A stretch of 64,000 nucleotides of DNA from Pseudonocardia kunmingensis (GCF_006716445.1 NZ_VFPA01000005.1:434001-498000), one strand, 5' to 3'. Positions 34,131 through 43,084 are shown, numbered from the stretch's first letter. Notes: generated by a model not told the origin, from the letters alone. Numbers and translations: made by a program.

Positions 34131-35111
34131 TCAGGTGGGGGCGGGCATCACCGCGTCCTGCGGGTCCTTGTCGCTGCGCAGACCGCGCCACGCCGCGTGC
34201 CGCAGCCGGCCCTCCCGGGTGAGGACGCGGTAGACGACCTCGCCGACCAGCTCCGGACGCACCCAGCGCGCCTTGCGCGCCTCGTCGCGCGGCACCTCCT
34301 CGTCGAAGGGGCTCGCCGGCTGCTCGCGCGCCCGCAGCTCGCCGAGCAGCGATCGCAGCGCCGCCTCGGTGAACCCGGTGCCGACGTGGCCGAGGTAGCG
34401 CAGCGACCCGGCGTCGTCGTACGCGCCCAGCAACAGCGCGCCGAGGCTCTGGGCGCGCCTGCCCTCCCCCGCCGTCCAGCCGCCGATCACGACCTCCTGG
34501 GTGTGCAGCAGCGCCGTCTTGACCCAGGCCGCCGACCGGCGACCCGGCTCGTACCGGGCGCTGCGACGCTTGCCGACCACGCCCTCCAGTCCGTGCGCGC
34601 GGGCCACCTCGAGCAGCTGGGTGCCGCTCACGCCCGGCGCGGCCGGGGGCACCCGCACGCGCGGTGCGGCGAGCTCCAGCTCCTCCAGCAGGGCGCGGCG
34701 GCGGTCGTAGGGCTCGGCGAGCAGGGAGGTGCCGTCGAGGTGGAGCAGGTCGAACACGACGTAGGACACCGGGATGCGCTCGAGCAGCTCCGGCGCGGGT
34801 GCGCGGACGTGCATCCGGTGCTGCAGCAACCCGAAGTCGGGACGGCCTCCGGCGTCGAGGGCGACGACCTCGCCGTCGAGCAGGACCGGCCGCCCGTCGA
34901 GCAGCGCGGTGAGGTCGGCGAGCTCGGGGTAGCCGGCGGTCACCTCGTTGCCCCGCCTGCTCTGGGCCCGGAGCCGATCTCCCGCCACCGCGGTGACGGC
35001 GCGGACCCCGTCCCACTTGAACTCGAAGGTCCAGCCCGCACCGGCGGGGGGCTGCCCGGCCGTCGCCAGCATCGGCGACACCGGTGGCGGGAGCGGCGGG
35101 ACGGCGTCCAT
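34131..35111 (-). CDS. ATP-dependent DNA ligase (LigC/LigD-ligase-like)
   Basis: A 326-residue ATP-dependent ligase. The nucleotidyl-accepting Lys32 is in FEFKWDGVRA; other ligase motifs are RRGNEV, LLDGEVVALD, VVFDLLHLDG, EGVVGKRR and AWVKTALL. An OB-fold domain follows (EVVIGGWTAGEGRR..., YLGHVGTGF). The size fits the stand-alone LigC group of the bacterial end-joining family. No Ku or polymerase gene is adjacent. The first in-frame ATG after the basic leader (35111) is taken. Confidence 0.9.
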   Translation of the reverse strand: MDAVPPLPPPVSPMLATAGQPPAGAGWTFEFKWDGVRAVTAVAGDRLRAQSRRGNEVTAGYPELADLTALLDGRPVLLDGEVVALDAGGRPDFGLLQHRMHVRAPAPELLERIPVSYVVFDLLHLDGTSLLAEPYDRRRALLEELELAAPRVRVPPAAPGVSGTQLLEVARAHGLEGVVGKRRSARYEPGRRSAAWVKTALLHTQEVVIGGWTAGEGRRAQSLGALLLGAYDDAGSLRYLGHVGTGFTEAALRSLLGELRAREQPASPFDEEVPRDEARKARWVRPELVGEVVYRVLTREGRLRHAAWRGLRSDKDPQDAVMPAPT

Positions 35112-35169
35112 CTCGCGCAGCCTGCCCGCCGCGTGCCGGCTGCGCACGCACGACCGACCGAAGGGGGGA

Positions 35170-35209
35170 CCGGCGGCCGCTTCCCGAGGGGTGGGGAAGC
35201 GGCCGCCGG
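35170..35209. repeat. 16-bp perfect hairpin between divergent genes
   Basis: CCGGCGGCCGCTTCCC (35170-35185) pairs perfectly with GGGAAGCGGCCGCCGG (35194-35209) around an 8-nt loop. It looks like a terminator, but no gene ends here: the ligase starts to its left and an unknown gene starts to its right. It could be a leader hairpin for the ligase message or a relic. Confidence 0.7.
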
Positions 35210-35261
35210 AGCACGGGGGCGGCCGGGGGTTCCGCCAGAGCCGTGCTACTCCACGGTAACT

Positions 35262-35275
35262 GTTGCACGTGCAAC
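35262..35275. promoter_or_regulatory. Candidate operator GTTGCACGTGCAAC
   Basis: A perfect 14-bp palindrome between the divergent ligase and coiled-coil genes, in a short AT-richer patch (GGTAACTGTTGCACG). It lies 42 bp before the plus-strand start at 35317 and suits a dimeric repressor. Confidence 0.5.
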
Positions 35276-35316
35276 CGGGGGATCTTCGGGCCCGCTCGCC
35301 GCACTAAGGTCGATGT

Positions 35317-36255
35317 GTGGCCGACCACAGCCCGACCAGCGAGAAGGACCTGGACGCCGTCGCCGACGAGCTGTACGGCGTGCTGCCCGACGAGTTCATC
35401 GGCGCGCGGGACGCGGCGGTCGCCGAGGCGCGCGAGCGGGGGGACCGGGAGCTGGCCAAGGCGATCGGGCGGCTGCGGAGGCCGACGAAGGCGGCGTGGC
35501 TGGCCAACCTCCTCGCCCGCCACCGCGCCGCCCAGCTGGACGGGCTGCTCGGCCTCGCGGCGGGCCTGGCCGACGCCCAGCGCACGCTCGACGGCGCGGC
35601 TCTTCGCCAGTTGTCCGGCAAGCGCCACCAGCTCGTCGCCGCGATGGCGCGCGAGGCAGGCCGGCTGGCGCAGGAGGCGGGCGACCCGGCTGCGGAGAGC
35701 GTCCTGCGCGAGCTGCAGGGCATCCTCGACGCGGCGCTCGCGCGCCCGGAGATCGCCGAGCAGGTGCGCTCGGGCCGGCTGACGCGCACGCTGAGCTACA
35801 CCGGCTTCGGACCCGAGACCGATCCGGACGCCGTGCCCGCGCCCCCGCCGCGCCCCGCGCGCGAGGAGCCCGCCGCCGAGGAGCCCGGGCCCGCCCGGGA
35901 CACCCGGGACACCGAGGCCGACGAGCGCGCGCGGCGCGAGCGGCTGCGCGCCGAGCGCGACCGGCGGGCGGAGGCGCTGGCGGCCGCGGAGGACGAGGAG
36001 TCGCAGGCGCGGTCGACACAGGACGACGCCGACGCGGCGCGCGAGGACGCGGTCGACGCCCGCGACGAGGCCCGCAACCGGGTGGCCGAGCTGACCGCCG
36101 AGCTGGAGGCCGCCCGCGAGCGCGAGCGCACCACCGCGGCCGCCGCCCGGGACGCGGAGACGGCGGCGAAGTCCGCGGCCCGCGCCGTCGGGGTGGCCGC
36201 CTCCCGCACCGCCCGCGCCCGCGCCCGGCTGGAGGAGATCGAGGCGGAGCTGTAG
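35317..36255 (+). CDS. Conserved unknown protein with long coiled coil
   Basis: A 312-residue protein. The N-terminal ~160 residues form a helical domain (LYGVLPDEFIGARDAAVAEARERGDRELAK, RLRRPTKAAWLANLLAR). After a Pro-rich linker (residues ~170-200), residues ~200-312 are an unbroken Glu/Arg/Ala-rich coiled coil. The RRPTKAAWLANLLAR segment recurs in actinobacterial hypothetical proteins of this layout as far as I recall, with no known role. GTG start 6 nt after TAAGGT (35305-35310), a leaderless pattern. Confidence 0.8.
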   Translation: MADHSPTSEKDLDAVADELYGVLPDEFIGARDAAVAEARERGDRELAKAIGRLRRPTKAAWLANLLARHRAAQLDGLLGLAAGLADAQRTLDGAALRQLSGKRHQLVAAMAREAGRLAQEAGDPAAESVLRELQGILDAALARPEIAEQVRSGRLTRTLSYTGFGPETDPDAVPAPPPRPAREEPAAEEPGPARDTRDTEADERARRERLRAERDRRAEALAAAEDEESQARSTQDDADAAREDAVDARDEARNRVAELTAELEAARERERTTAAAARDAETAAKSAARAVGVAASRTARARARLEEIEAEL

Positions 36256-36328
36256 GTCCCGGCGTGCGAGAGTCGGCTCACACGGCTCGGGTCGCGTGCG
36301 TCCCCGCCCGCCGGGGCACCCCAGGGGC

Positions 36329-37339
36329 ATGGCGAACACCGCGACCACCACGACCGTCCCGACCGCCCACGAGACCGTCGCGACCGACACGGTCGTCACC
36401 CAGCTGCGCGCCCTCGAGCAGCTCACCCGGACCGAGGCGCAGATCGCCCGCCTCCGCACCACCCAGGCCCGCACCGACGCGGTGCGCCGCGAGCTGCGCC
36501 AGAACGGCGACGACGCCGTGCGCCGCGCCGGCCGCATCGCCGAGGCGCTCGACTCCCTCGACGCCGTGCCCGACGTGGTGACGCCCGCGATCGGACGCGT
36601 CCTCGCCCTGGTCAAGAGCACGCTCGAGCAGGCGCAGCCCATCGACGAGGCGCTGCTGTCCGACCTCACCCTCGAGCACCAGCTGCTCGACCGCGCCCGG
36701 TACGTGCGCGTGCTCGCGCAGCGGGCCGGGCTGCCCTCGGTCGAGCGGCTGGCCGACGACCTGGTCACCGCGCACACCGCCACCGTCGACTGGCTCACCA
36801 CGGTGCTGGCCGAGGAGGCCCTCGGCGGCCCGGCCGCCCTGACGCCCACCCCGCTGCAGCGGGTCGCGGGCGGCGTGGCCCACGCCGTCGGCCTGCCGAC
36901 CCGCTTCGCGGTGCAGCAGTTCAACTGGGCGGTGCACACCGTCTACCGCACGGGTGAGCAGGCGCGGGGGGTCGTCGGTGACGTCGCGGGCAAGGCGACC
37001 CAGCTCGGCCTCGGCACGCGCGAGGTCGCCACGGCGGGCCGCGACGCCGCGCTGCGCCAGGCCGAGCGGGTGGCCCGCCGCGACGGCGCCGACACCGTGG
37101 CGGGCGCGGTCCACGAGACCCGCGCCGACCTGGGCGGGCTGGCCGCGTCGGAGCTGCCCATCAAGCACTACGAGGAGATGACCGCGCAGAACGCGATCGC
37201 CGCGATCCGCGACCTCACCGACCCGGACGCGCTGCGCACCCTCATCGCGTTCGAGGAGAGCCACAAGAACCGCAGTGGCGTGATCAACGCCGCGCAGACC
37301 CACTACGCCGCGGTGGCCAAGGCGCGCAGTGAGCGCTGA
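36329..37339 (+). CDS. Unknown all-helical protein
   Basis: A 336-residue protein with no signal peptide or membrane helix. It appears nearly all alpha-helical: residues ~25-75 (QLRALEQLTRTEAQIARLRT), ~100-165 (LEHQLLDRARYVRVLAQRAG) and further amphipathic helices to residue 330, ending in HYEEMTAQNAIAAIRDLTD and FEESHKNRSGVINAAQTHY. Repeated Glu/His pairs recall ferritin-like bundles, but I cannot assign the family. The ATG is the first good start; the region has normal codon use. Confidence 0.72.
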   Translation: MANTATTTTVPTAHETVATDTVVTQLRALEQLTRTEAQIARLRTTQARTDAVRRELRQNGDDAVRRAGRIAEALDSLDAVPDVVTPAIGRVLALVKSTLEQAQPIDEALLSDLTLEHQLLDRARYVRVLAQRAGLPSVERLADDLVTAHTATVDWLTTVLAEEALGGPAALTPTPLQRVAGGVAHAVGLPTRFAVQQFNWAVHTVYRTGEQARGVVGDVAGKATQLGLGTREVATAGRDAALRQAERVARRDGADTVAGAVHETRADLGGLAASELPIKHYEEMTAQNAIAAIRDLTDPDALRTLIAFEESHKNRSGVINAAQTHYAAVAKARSER

Positions 37340-37385
37340 CGCATGCGCTGAGCCGCGTTTGGCGCGCTCCGGGCGGGGCAGAAAG

Positions 37386-38045
37386 ATGCTCGTGATGTTG
37401 CTGCGCCCACCCGGGGTGTACCGGGCCGAGGGTGACACCGAGTTGCTGACCGAGGTGATGGGACGGGGCGGTTACGCCACGGGCCGCGACGTGCTCGACG
37501 TCGGAACGGGGACCGGCGCGCTCGCGCTGGCCGCCGCCCGGGCCGGCGCGGCCACCGTCACCGCCGTGGACCTGTCGCTGCGCTCCGTGGCCGCGACCTG
37601 GCTGAACAGCAAGCTGCACCGGGTGCCGGTCACGGTGCACCGCGGCGACGTGTTCGGCCCCGTCGCCGATCGGCGCTTCGGGCTCGTCGTGGCCAACCCG
37701 CCGTACGTGCCCGCCGAGACCGGCCGGCTCCCCCGCCACCGCAAGGCGCGCTGCTGGGACGCCGGTCCGGACGGCCGGGCGCTGCTGGACCGGGTCTGCG
37801 CGGGCGTCCCCGGCGTCCTCGCCCCCGACGGCGAGGTGCTGCTCGTGCACTCGGCGGTGTGCGACACCGACCTCACCCTCGACGCGCTCGACCGCGCCGG
37901 GCTGGTCCCGCAGGTGCTCGCCAAGGCGACCGTCCCGTTCGGCCCGGTCATGCGGGCCCGCGCCGCGCTGCTCGAGGCCCGCGGCCTGATCGGACCGGGG
38001 CAGCGCGAGGAGGAGCTGGTCGTCGTGGGGGCGCGTCGTGGCTGA
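37386..38045 (+). CDS. HemK2/MTQ2-like class I methyltransferase
   Basis: A 219-residue methyltransferase. The SAM loop is LDVGTGTGALALAAA (DVGTGTG 38-44) and the catalytic NPPY is at 104-107, as in enzymes that methylate Gln, Asn or small amines. The ATG at 37386 or the one at 37395 could be the start; no strong ribosome site decides. Its stop overlaps the start of the CDGSH gene by 8 bp. It opens a three-gene run with CDGSH and heme-oxygenase-like proteins. Confidence 0.88.
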   Translation: MLVMLLRPPGVYRAEGDTELLTEVMGRGGYATGRDVLDVGTGTGALALAAARAGAATVTAVDLSLRSVAATWLNSKLHRVPVTVHRGDVFGPVADRRFGLVVANPPYVPAETGRLPRHRKARCWDAGPDGRALLDRVCAGVPGVLAPDGEVLLVHSAVCDTDLTLDALDRAGLVPQVLAKATVPFGPVMRARAALLEARGLIGPGQREEELVVVGARRG

Positions 38046-38256
38046 CCGCGTGCCGCAGGTGGTGATCACCGACGACGGGCCGCTGCTGGTGTCCGGGCCG
38101 GTGGACATCGTGCTGCCCGACGGGCGGCGGGTCCGCTCCGACCGCCCGGTCAGCGCGCTGTGCACCTGCAGGCGCAGCCGCCGCCAGCCGTTCTGCGACA
38201 CCAGCCACCGCCGCAAGGTCCGCGGCGGCGAAGGGGAGGACCGTGCTCAGCCGTAA
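38038..38256 (+). CDS. CDGSH iron-sulfur protein
   Basis: A 72-residue protein with the CDGSH cluster site CTCRRSRRQPFCDTSH: ligands C42, C44, C53 and H57, which hold a redox-active 2Fe-2S cluster. Overlaps both neighbours (8 bp upstream, 14 bp downstream), so all three are surely co-translated. The CDGSH protein may pass electrons or iron to the diiron protein encoded next. Confidence 0.93.
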   Translation: MADRVPQVVITDDGPLLVSGPVDIVLPDGRRVRSDRPVSALCTCRRSRRQPFCDTSHRRKVRGGEGEDRAQP

Positions 38257-39292
38257 CGCCATCCGTCCGGTCGCGGCGCCGCCCCTGCCGGCGCCGCGGG
38301 GCCCGCTGTCGGCCGCCGTGATCGGCGCGCTGCGCGACGCCCGCGAGGTCACGGCGCCACCCGGGGTCGACCCCGGCGGCGCCGACCCCTACGGCGCCGA
38401 CCTGCAGCTCGCCCTGTACTGCCTCTACGAGCTGCACTACCGCGGGTTCGCCGGCGTGCCGGACGAGCGGGAGTGGGACCCGGCGCTGCTCACCGTGCGC
38501 GCCGCGCTCGAGCGCCGGTTCCTCGACGCCCTCCGCGCCGACGTCACCCCGTCCGACGACGTGCAGGCGGAGCTGGACGCCCTGCTCGTCGAACCGGTCG
38601 AGGGTCAGGGCCCGTCGTGGTACCTCAAGGACGAGGGCGAGCCGTGGCAGGTGCGCGAGTACGTCGCGCACCGCTCGCTCTACCACCTGAAGGAGGCCGA
38701 CCCGCAGGCGTGGGTGATCGCCCGCCTCGAGGGACCGGCGAAGGCGGCGCTCGTCACCGTCGAGCACGACGAGTACGGGGCCGGCGACCCGGACCGCATG
38801 CACGCGCAGCTGTTCGCCGACATGATGCGTGCGCTCGGTCTCGACGACACCTACGGCGCCTATCTGGACGCCGCCCCCGCGCAGACCCTCGCGGAGGTCA
38901 ACCTGATGTCGTTGTGCGGGCTGCACCGCGGCCTGCGCGGCGCGCTGGTCGGGCAGTTCGCGACCGTGGAGCTCACCTCCTCCCCCGGCTCGGAGCGGCT
39001 GGTGCGGGCCATGCGCCGGCTCGACCTGCCCGAGGCGGCCGTGGAGTTCTACGCCGAGCACGTCGAGGCGGACGCCGTGCACGAGCAGCTGGTCCGGCGC
39101 GGCGTGATCGCGCCGCTGCTGGCGGGCGAGCCCGCGCTCGCCCCGGACGTCGTGTTCGGCATCCGGGCGAGCGGCTTCCTCGCCGACCGGTTCGCCGACC
39201 ACCTGCTCGGCTGCTGGACGCAGGACCGCTCGTCGCTGCTGCGCCCCCTTCCCGACCATCCTGCCGCTGCGCCGAGGCCCCGCTCGGCGTAG
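38243..39292 (+). CDS. Heme-oxygenase-like diiron (iron-containing redox enzyme) protein
   Basis: A 349-residue protein of the Haem_oxygenas_2 / HDO type. Likely metal ligands lie in VEHDEYGAG (174-179), MHAQLF (H187) and EFYAEHVEADAVH (E268, H273, D277, H280). The family forms labile diiron sites that oxidise amines, fatty acids or arginine derivatives. GTG start overlapping the CDGSH gene. Length is normal. The substrate is unknown and no natural-product genes are near. Confidence 0.88.
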   Translation: MLSRNAIRPVAAPPLPAPRGPLSAAVIGALRDAREVTAPPGVDPGGADPYGADLQLALYCLYELHYRGFAGVPDEREWDPALLTVRAALERRFLDALRADVTPSDDVQAELDALLVEPVEGQGPSWYLKDEGEPWQVREYVAHRSLYHLKEADPQAWVIARLEGPAKAALVTVEHDEYGAGDPDRMHAQLFADMMRALGLDDTYGAYLDAAPAQTLAEVNLMSLCGLHRGLRGALVGQFATVELTSSPGSERLVRAMRRLDLPEAAVEFYAEHVEADAVHEQLVRRGVIAPLLAGEPALAPDVVFGIRASGFLADRFADHLLGCWTQDRSSLLRPLPDHPAAAPRPRSA

Positions 39293-39308
39293 CGCACACT
39301 GGCAGGCG

Positions 39309-41777
39309 ATGAACCTGCCGGAGCTGCCCGACCTGCCGGTCCGCGCCGCGCTCGACGACATCACCGGCACGCTCGCGGCCCGCGGGTCCGCGGTGCTCGT
39401 CGCACCGCCCGGCACGGGCAAGACGACGCTGGTGCCGCTCGCGCTGGCCGCCACCCTCGACGGGGGCCGGGTCGTGGTCGCCGAGCCGCGCAGGCTCGCC
39501 ACCCGCGCGGCCGCGGCCCGGATGGCGGCGCTGCTGGGCGAGGACGTCGGGGGCACCGTCGGCTACGCGGTGCGCGGGGAGGCGCGCCGGTCGGCCCGCA
39601 CGCGCGTCGAGGTGGTGACGTCGGGGCTGCTGCTGCGCCGGCTGGTGGCCGACCCCGAGCTGGCCGGCACCACCGCGGTCGTGCTCGACGAGTGCCACGA
39701 GCGGCACCTGGACGCGGACCTGCTGCTGTCGCTGCTGCTCGACGCCCGCGACGGGCTGCGCCCGGACCTGCGCCTGCTCGCGACGTCGGCGACCGTGGCG
39801 ACGGAGCGGCTCGCCGGGCTGCTCGAGGGCCCCGTGCTCGAGGTCGCGGGAGCCGCGTTCCCGGTCGCCGTCGGCCACCTGCCACCGGCGCGCGGCGAGC
39901 GGATCGAGGCCTGCGTCGCCCGCGCCGTGCGGACCGCGCTGGACGAGGGCGACGGGGACGTGCTCGCCTTCCTCCCCGGTGTCGCCGAGATCCGGCGCAC
40001 TTCCGCCGCGCTCGCCGCGCTGGACGTCGGGGCCGACGTGCTCCCCCTGCACGGCCGCCTGCCGGCCGCCGAGCAGGACCGGGCGCTGCGCCCGGGCATC
40101 CGGCGCCGCGTGGTGCTCGCCACCGCCGTCGCCGAGTCCAGCCTCACCGTCCCCGGCGTGCGGGCCGTGGTCGACGCCGGCCTGGCCCGGGTGCCGCGCA
40201 CCGACCACCGCCGCGGCCTCGCGGGGCTGGTGACCGTGCGCGTCTCGGCCGCGGTCGCCACCCAGCGGGCGGGGCGCGCCGGGCGGGAGGGGCCGGGCCG
40301 GGTGCTGCGCTGCTGGCCGGAGGGTGAGCTGCTCGCCCGCGCACCCGAACCGGAGATCCGCACCGCCGACCTCACGCGGCTCGCGCTCGACCTCGCCTGC
40401 TGGGGCACCCCTGACGGCGGCGGCCTGCGCTGGTGGGACCCGCCGCCCGACGGCCCGTTGAAGGCCGGGCAGGCGGTCCTGCACGCGCTGGGCGCTCTGG
40501 CCTCCCCCGGCGGCGCGGTGACCGAGCGCGGCGCCCGGATGGCCGAGCTCGGGCTGCACCCGCGCCTGGCGCGGGCGCTGCTGGACGGCGCGGCGGCGAC
40601 CGGGCCGCGGACGGCCGCCGAGGTCGTGGCGCTCCTCGACGACGACACCGTCGCGACCGGCCCGGACGTCGACGACGCGCTGCGCCGCCTGCGCTCCGGG
40701 GACGCGCCCGGTGCAGGCCGGTGGCGGGGCGAGGTGGGCCGGCTGCGCCGCCTGCTGCCCGACGGGCGCGGCGCCACCCCCGGCGGCCGGCGCCCGCGCA
40801 CCGACCGCGCCGACGCCGCCCTCGTCGTCGCGCTCGCCCACCCGGAGCGGCTCGCGCGGCGCCGCTCCCCCGGCTCACCGCGGTACCTGATGGCCGGCGG
40901 CACCGCCGTGGAGCTGCCGCCGGGTTCCGCGCTGGCGGCCTCGGAGTGGCTCGCGGTCGCGGTCGCCGACCGCACGCCCGGCGCCGAGCACGGCCGGGTG
41001 CGGCTGGCCGCCGCGGCCGACGCGGAGCTCGCCGTCCGCGCGGCGCCTGCGCTGCTGACCGAGGCCGACGAGGTGGCGTGGGTGCGCGACGACCCCGCCG
41101 GCGTCGTCGCACGGCACGTGCGGCGCCTCGGGGCGATCGTCCTGGCCGAGCACCGGCTCGCCGACCCCGACCCGGACGCGCGGCGCGCCGCCCTGCTCGA
41201 CGGGCTCCGCACCGAGGGCACCGGACTGCTGCGCTGGACCGACGGGGCGCGGCGGCTGCGCGACCGGCTCGCCACGCTGCACCGCACACTCGGCCCGTCG
41301 TGGCCGGACGTGTCCGACGCCGCGCTGCTGGCCGATCCGGGCCGCTGGTGGAGCGGCCCGGTGGCCACCGCCCGCGGCCGGGCCGACCTGGCCCGCGTCG
41401 ACGCCACCACGGTGCTGCGCGCGGTCCTGGGCTGGCGGGAGGCCGCCCTGCTCGACGAGCTGGCGCCCGAGCGCGTCACCGTGCCGTCGGGGTCGCGCGT
41501 GGCTCTGGACTACTCCGGGGAGCGCCCGGTGCTCGCGGTGCGCGTCCAGGAGGTGTTCGGCTGGACCGACCCGCCCGCCGTCGCCGGCGGCCGGCTCCCC
41601 GTGCAGCTGCACCTGCTCTCCCCGGCGGGCCGTCCCGCGGCGGTCACGGACGACCTCGACTCGTTCTGGGACGTGGGCTACAAGCACGTCCGAGCCGACC
41701 TCAGGGGCCGCTACCCGAAACACGCGTGGCCGGAGGACCCGCGCCAGGCCACCCCCACCCGCCGCACGAAGCGCTGA
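39309..41777 (+). CDS. hrpB: ATP-dependent helicase HrpB
   Basis: An 822-residue DExH helicase. The Walker A loop is GTGKTT (35-40), the box II motif is DECH (127-130), LLATSATVATERL follows, and QRAGRAGREGPGRVLRCW marks motif VI. A C-terminal HrpB_C region has PVQLHLLSPAGRPAAVTDDL and YPKHAWPEDP. The length and all domains fit the HrpB family, whose exact RNA or DNA substrate is not settled. ATG start 17 bp after the diiron gene, so it may be in the same transcript. Confidence 0.94.
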   Translation: MNLPELPDLPVRAALDDITGTLAARGSAVLVAPPGTGKTTLVPLALAATLDGGRVVVAEPRRLATRAAAARMAALLGEDVGGTVGYAVRGEARRSARTRVEVVTSGLLLRRLVADPELAGTTAVVLDECHERHLDADLLLSLLLDARDGLRPDLRLLATSATVATERLAGLLEGPVLEVAGAAFPVAVGHLPPARGERIEACVARAVRTALDEGDGDVLAFLPGVAEIRRTSAALAALDVGADVLPLHGRLPAAEQDRALRPGIRRRVVLATAVAESSLTVPGVRAVVDAGLARVPRTDHRRGLAGLVTVRVSAAVATQRAGRAGREGPGRVLRCWPEGELLARAPEPEIRTADLTRLALDLACWGTPDGGGLRWWDPPPDGPLKAGQAVLHALGALASPGGAVTERGARMAELGLHPRLARALLDGAAATGPRTAAEVVALLDDDTVATGPDVDDALRRLRSGDAPGAGRWRGEVGRLRRLLPDGRGATPGGRRPRTDRADAALVVALAHPERLARRRSPGSPRYLMAGGTAVELPPGSALAASEWLAVAVADRTPGAEHGRVRLAAAADAELAVRAAPALLTEADEVAWVRDDPAGVVARHVRRLGAIVLAEHRLADPDPDARRAALLDGLRTEGTGLLRWTDGARRLRDRLATLHRTLGPSWPDVSDAALLADPGRWWSGPVATARGRADLARVDATTVLRAVLGWREAALLDELAPERVTVPSGSRVALDYSGERPVLAVRVQEVFGWTDPPAVAGGRLPVQLHLLSPAGRPAAVTDDLDSFWDVGYKHVRADLRGRYPKHAWPEDPRQATPTRRTKR

Positions 41778-41787
41778 CCCCGCTGGG

Positions 41788-43077
41788 TCAGTGGCGCTCG
41801 CGGGCGCGGTCGTGGGCGCGGTCGTGGGCGCGGTCGTGGGCGCGGTCGTGGGCCAGTGCCTGCTCGGCCGGCACCGCTTCCTCCTCCGGCGCCGGCACCT
41901 CGGCGTCGGCGCGGTCCAGGTCGGTCCGGACCGTCTGCAGCAGGACCGCGCCCGCCAGGACGACGGCGGCGCCCAGCAGGAACGGCACGTGCGCGCTGAA
42001 GCCCTCGGCCAGCAGCCCCGCGGCGAACGGGGCCAGCCCGCCGCCGATGAAGCGCACGAACCCGTACGTCGCCGACGCCACGTTGCGCGGCACCGGCGAG
42101 ATGCTCATGACGGCCGTCGTGACCAGCGTGTTGTTCAGGCCGACGACCGCGCCGGAGAGGATCACCGCGACGATCACGACCCAGCGCGTCCCGGGGAAGG
42201 TCCCGATCAGCGCCAGCAGCACCGCGACGACCACGAGCGCCGCGGTGAGCGTGCGGGCGGTGCCGAACCGGCCACCGAGGCGCGGCGCGCCGAACACCGC
42301 GAAAAGCGCCACGAGCAGGCCCCATGCGAAGAAGACCCCGCCCAGCTGCAGCGCCGAGAGGTCCATCAGGAACGGGGCGTACCCCAGCAGGGTGAAGAAG
42401 CCCCAGTTGTAGAGCAGCCCGGTGAGGCTGGTGTTGCGCAGGCTGCGGTGGCGCAGCGCGGCCAGCGGTTCGCGCAGCGTGGAGCGGCGCTCGGGCGTGG
42501 GCGTCGGCGGCACCAGCACCACGGTGGCCACCAGCGCGACCAGCATCAGCACCCCGACGCCGAGGAAGGGGCCGCGCCAGCTGATGTCGCCCAGCAGCCC
42601 GCCGAGCAGCGGACCGGAGGCGATGCCGATGCCCAGCGCCGTCTCGTAGAGCACGATCGCCCCGGCGAAGCCGCCGCTCGCCGAGCCGACGATCACGGCG
42701 AGCGAGGTGGCGATGAACAGGGCGTTGCCCAGGCCCCACCCCGCGCGGAACCCGACGATCCCGGCGATGTCGCCGGCCAGCCCGGCCGCCGTCGCGAAGA
42801 CCACGATGAGCGCGAGCCCGACGATCAGCGTGCGCTTCGCGCCGATCCGGCTCGACACCACGCCGGTGACGAGCATCGCCACGGCGGTGACGATCAGGTA
42901 GCTCGTGAAGAGCAGCTCCACCTGGGTGTGGCTCGCGTGCAGCTGCGTGGCGAGCGCCGGGAGGATCGGGTCGACGAGGCCGATGCCCATGAACGAGATG
43001 ACGCACGCGAAGGCGACGGCCCACACGGCCCTGGGTTGGCGGAACGGGCTGGTCCCGGTGCTCGGCTCGGAGGTCAC
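41788..43077 (-). CDS. MFS transporter
   Basis: A 429-residue twelve-helix transporter. It has VWAVAFACVISFMGIGLVDPILPALATQL at helix 1 and VVSSRIGAKRTLIVGLAL at the 2-3 loop. The tail is rich in Ala/Glu and then a repeated Asp-Arg-Ala-His motif (four copies of DRAH), encoded by a 12-bp tandem repeat. The GTG start at 43077 is 7 nt after TATACT on the minus strand (43090-43085), so a leaderless message is likely. A small inverted repeat overlaps this promoter. Confidence 0.88.
   Translation of the reverse strand: MTSEPSTGTSPFRQPRAVWAVAFACVISFMGIGLVDPILPALATQLHASHTQVELLFTSYLIVTAVAMLVTGVVSSRIGAKRTLIVGLALIVVFATAAGLAGDIAGIVGFRAGWGLGNALFIATSLAVIVGSASGGFAGAIVLYETALGIGIASGPLLGGLLGDISWRGPFLGVGVLMLVALVATVVLVPPTPTPERRSTLREPLAALRHRSLRNTSLTGLLYNWGFFTLLGYAPFLMDLSALQLGGVFFAWGLLVALFAVFGAPRLGGRFGTARTLTAALVVVAVLLALIGTFPGTRWVVIVAVILSGAVVGLNNTLVTTAVMSISPVPRNVASATYGFVRFIGGGLAPFAAGLLAEGFSAHVPFLLGAAVVLAGAVLLQTVRTDLDRADAEVPAPEEEAVPAEQALAHDRAHDRAHDRAHDRARERH
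41805..41855. repeat. 12-bp tandem repeat in MFS gene tail
   Basis: GGGCGCGGTCGT is repeated about four times near the 3' end of the MFS gene, encoding copies of His-Asp-Arg-Ala. It keeps the frame and lengthens only the cytoplasmic tail. Confidence 0.8.
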
Positions 43078-43084
43078 GACGGCG

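Noticed and set aside
38973..40841. A 622-codon minus-strand frame antisense to hrpB
   Set aside because: Low-complexity Arg/Gly/His composition without motifs; the plus strand encodes a full HrpB.
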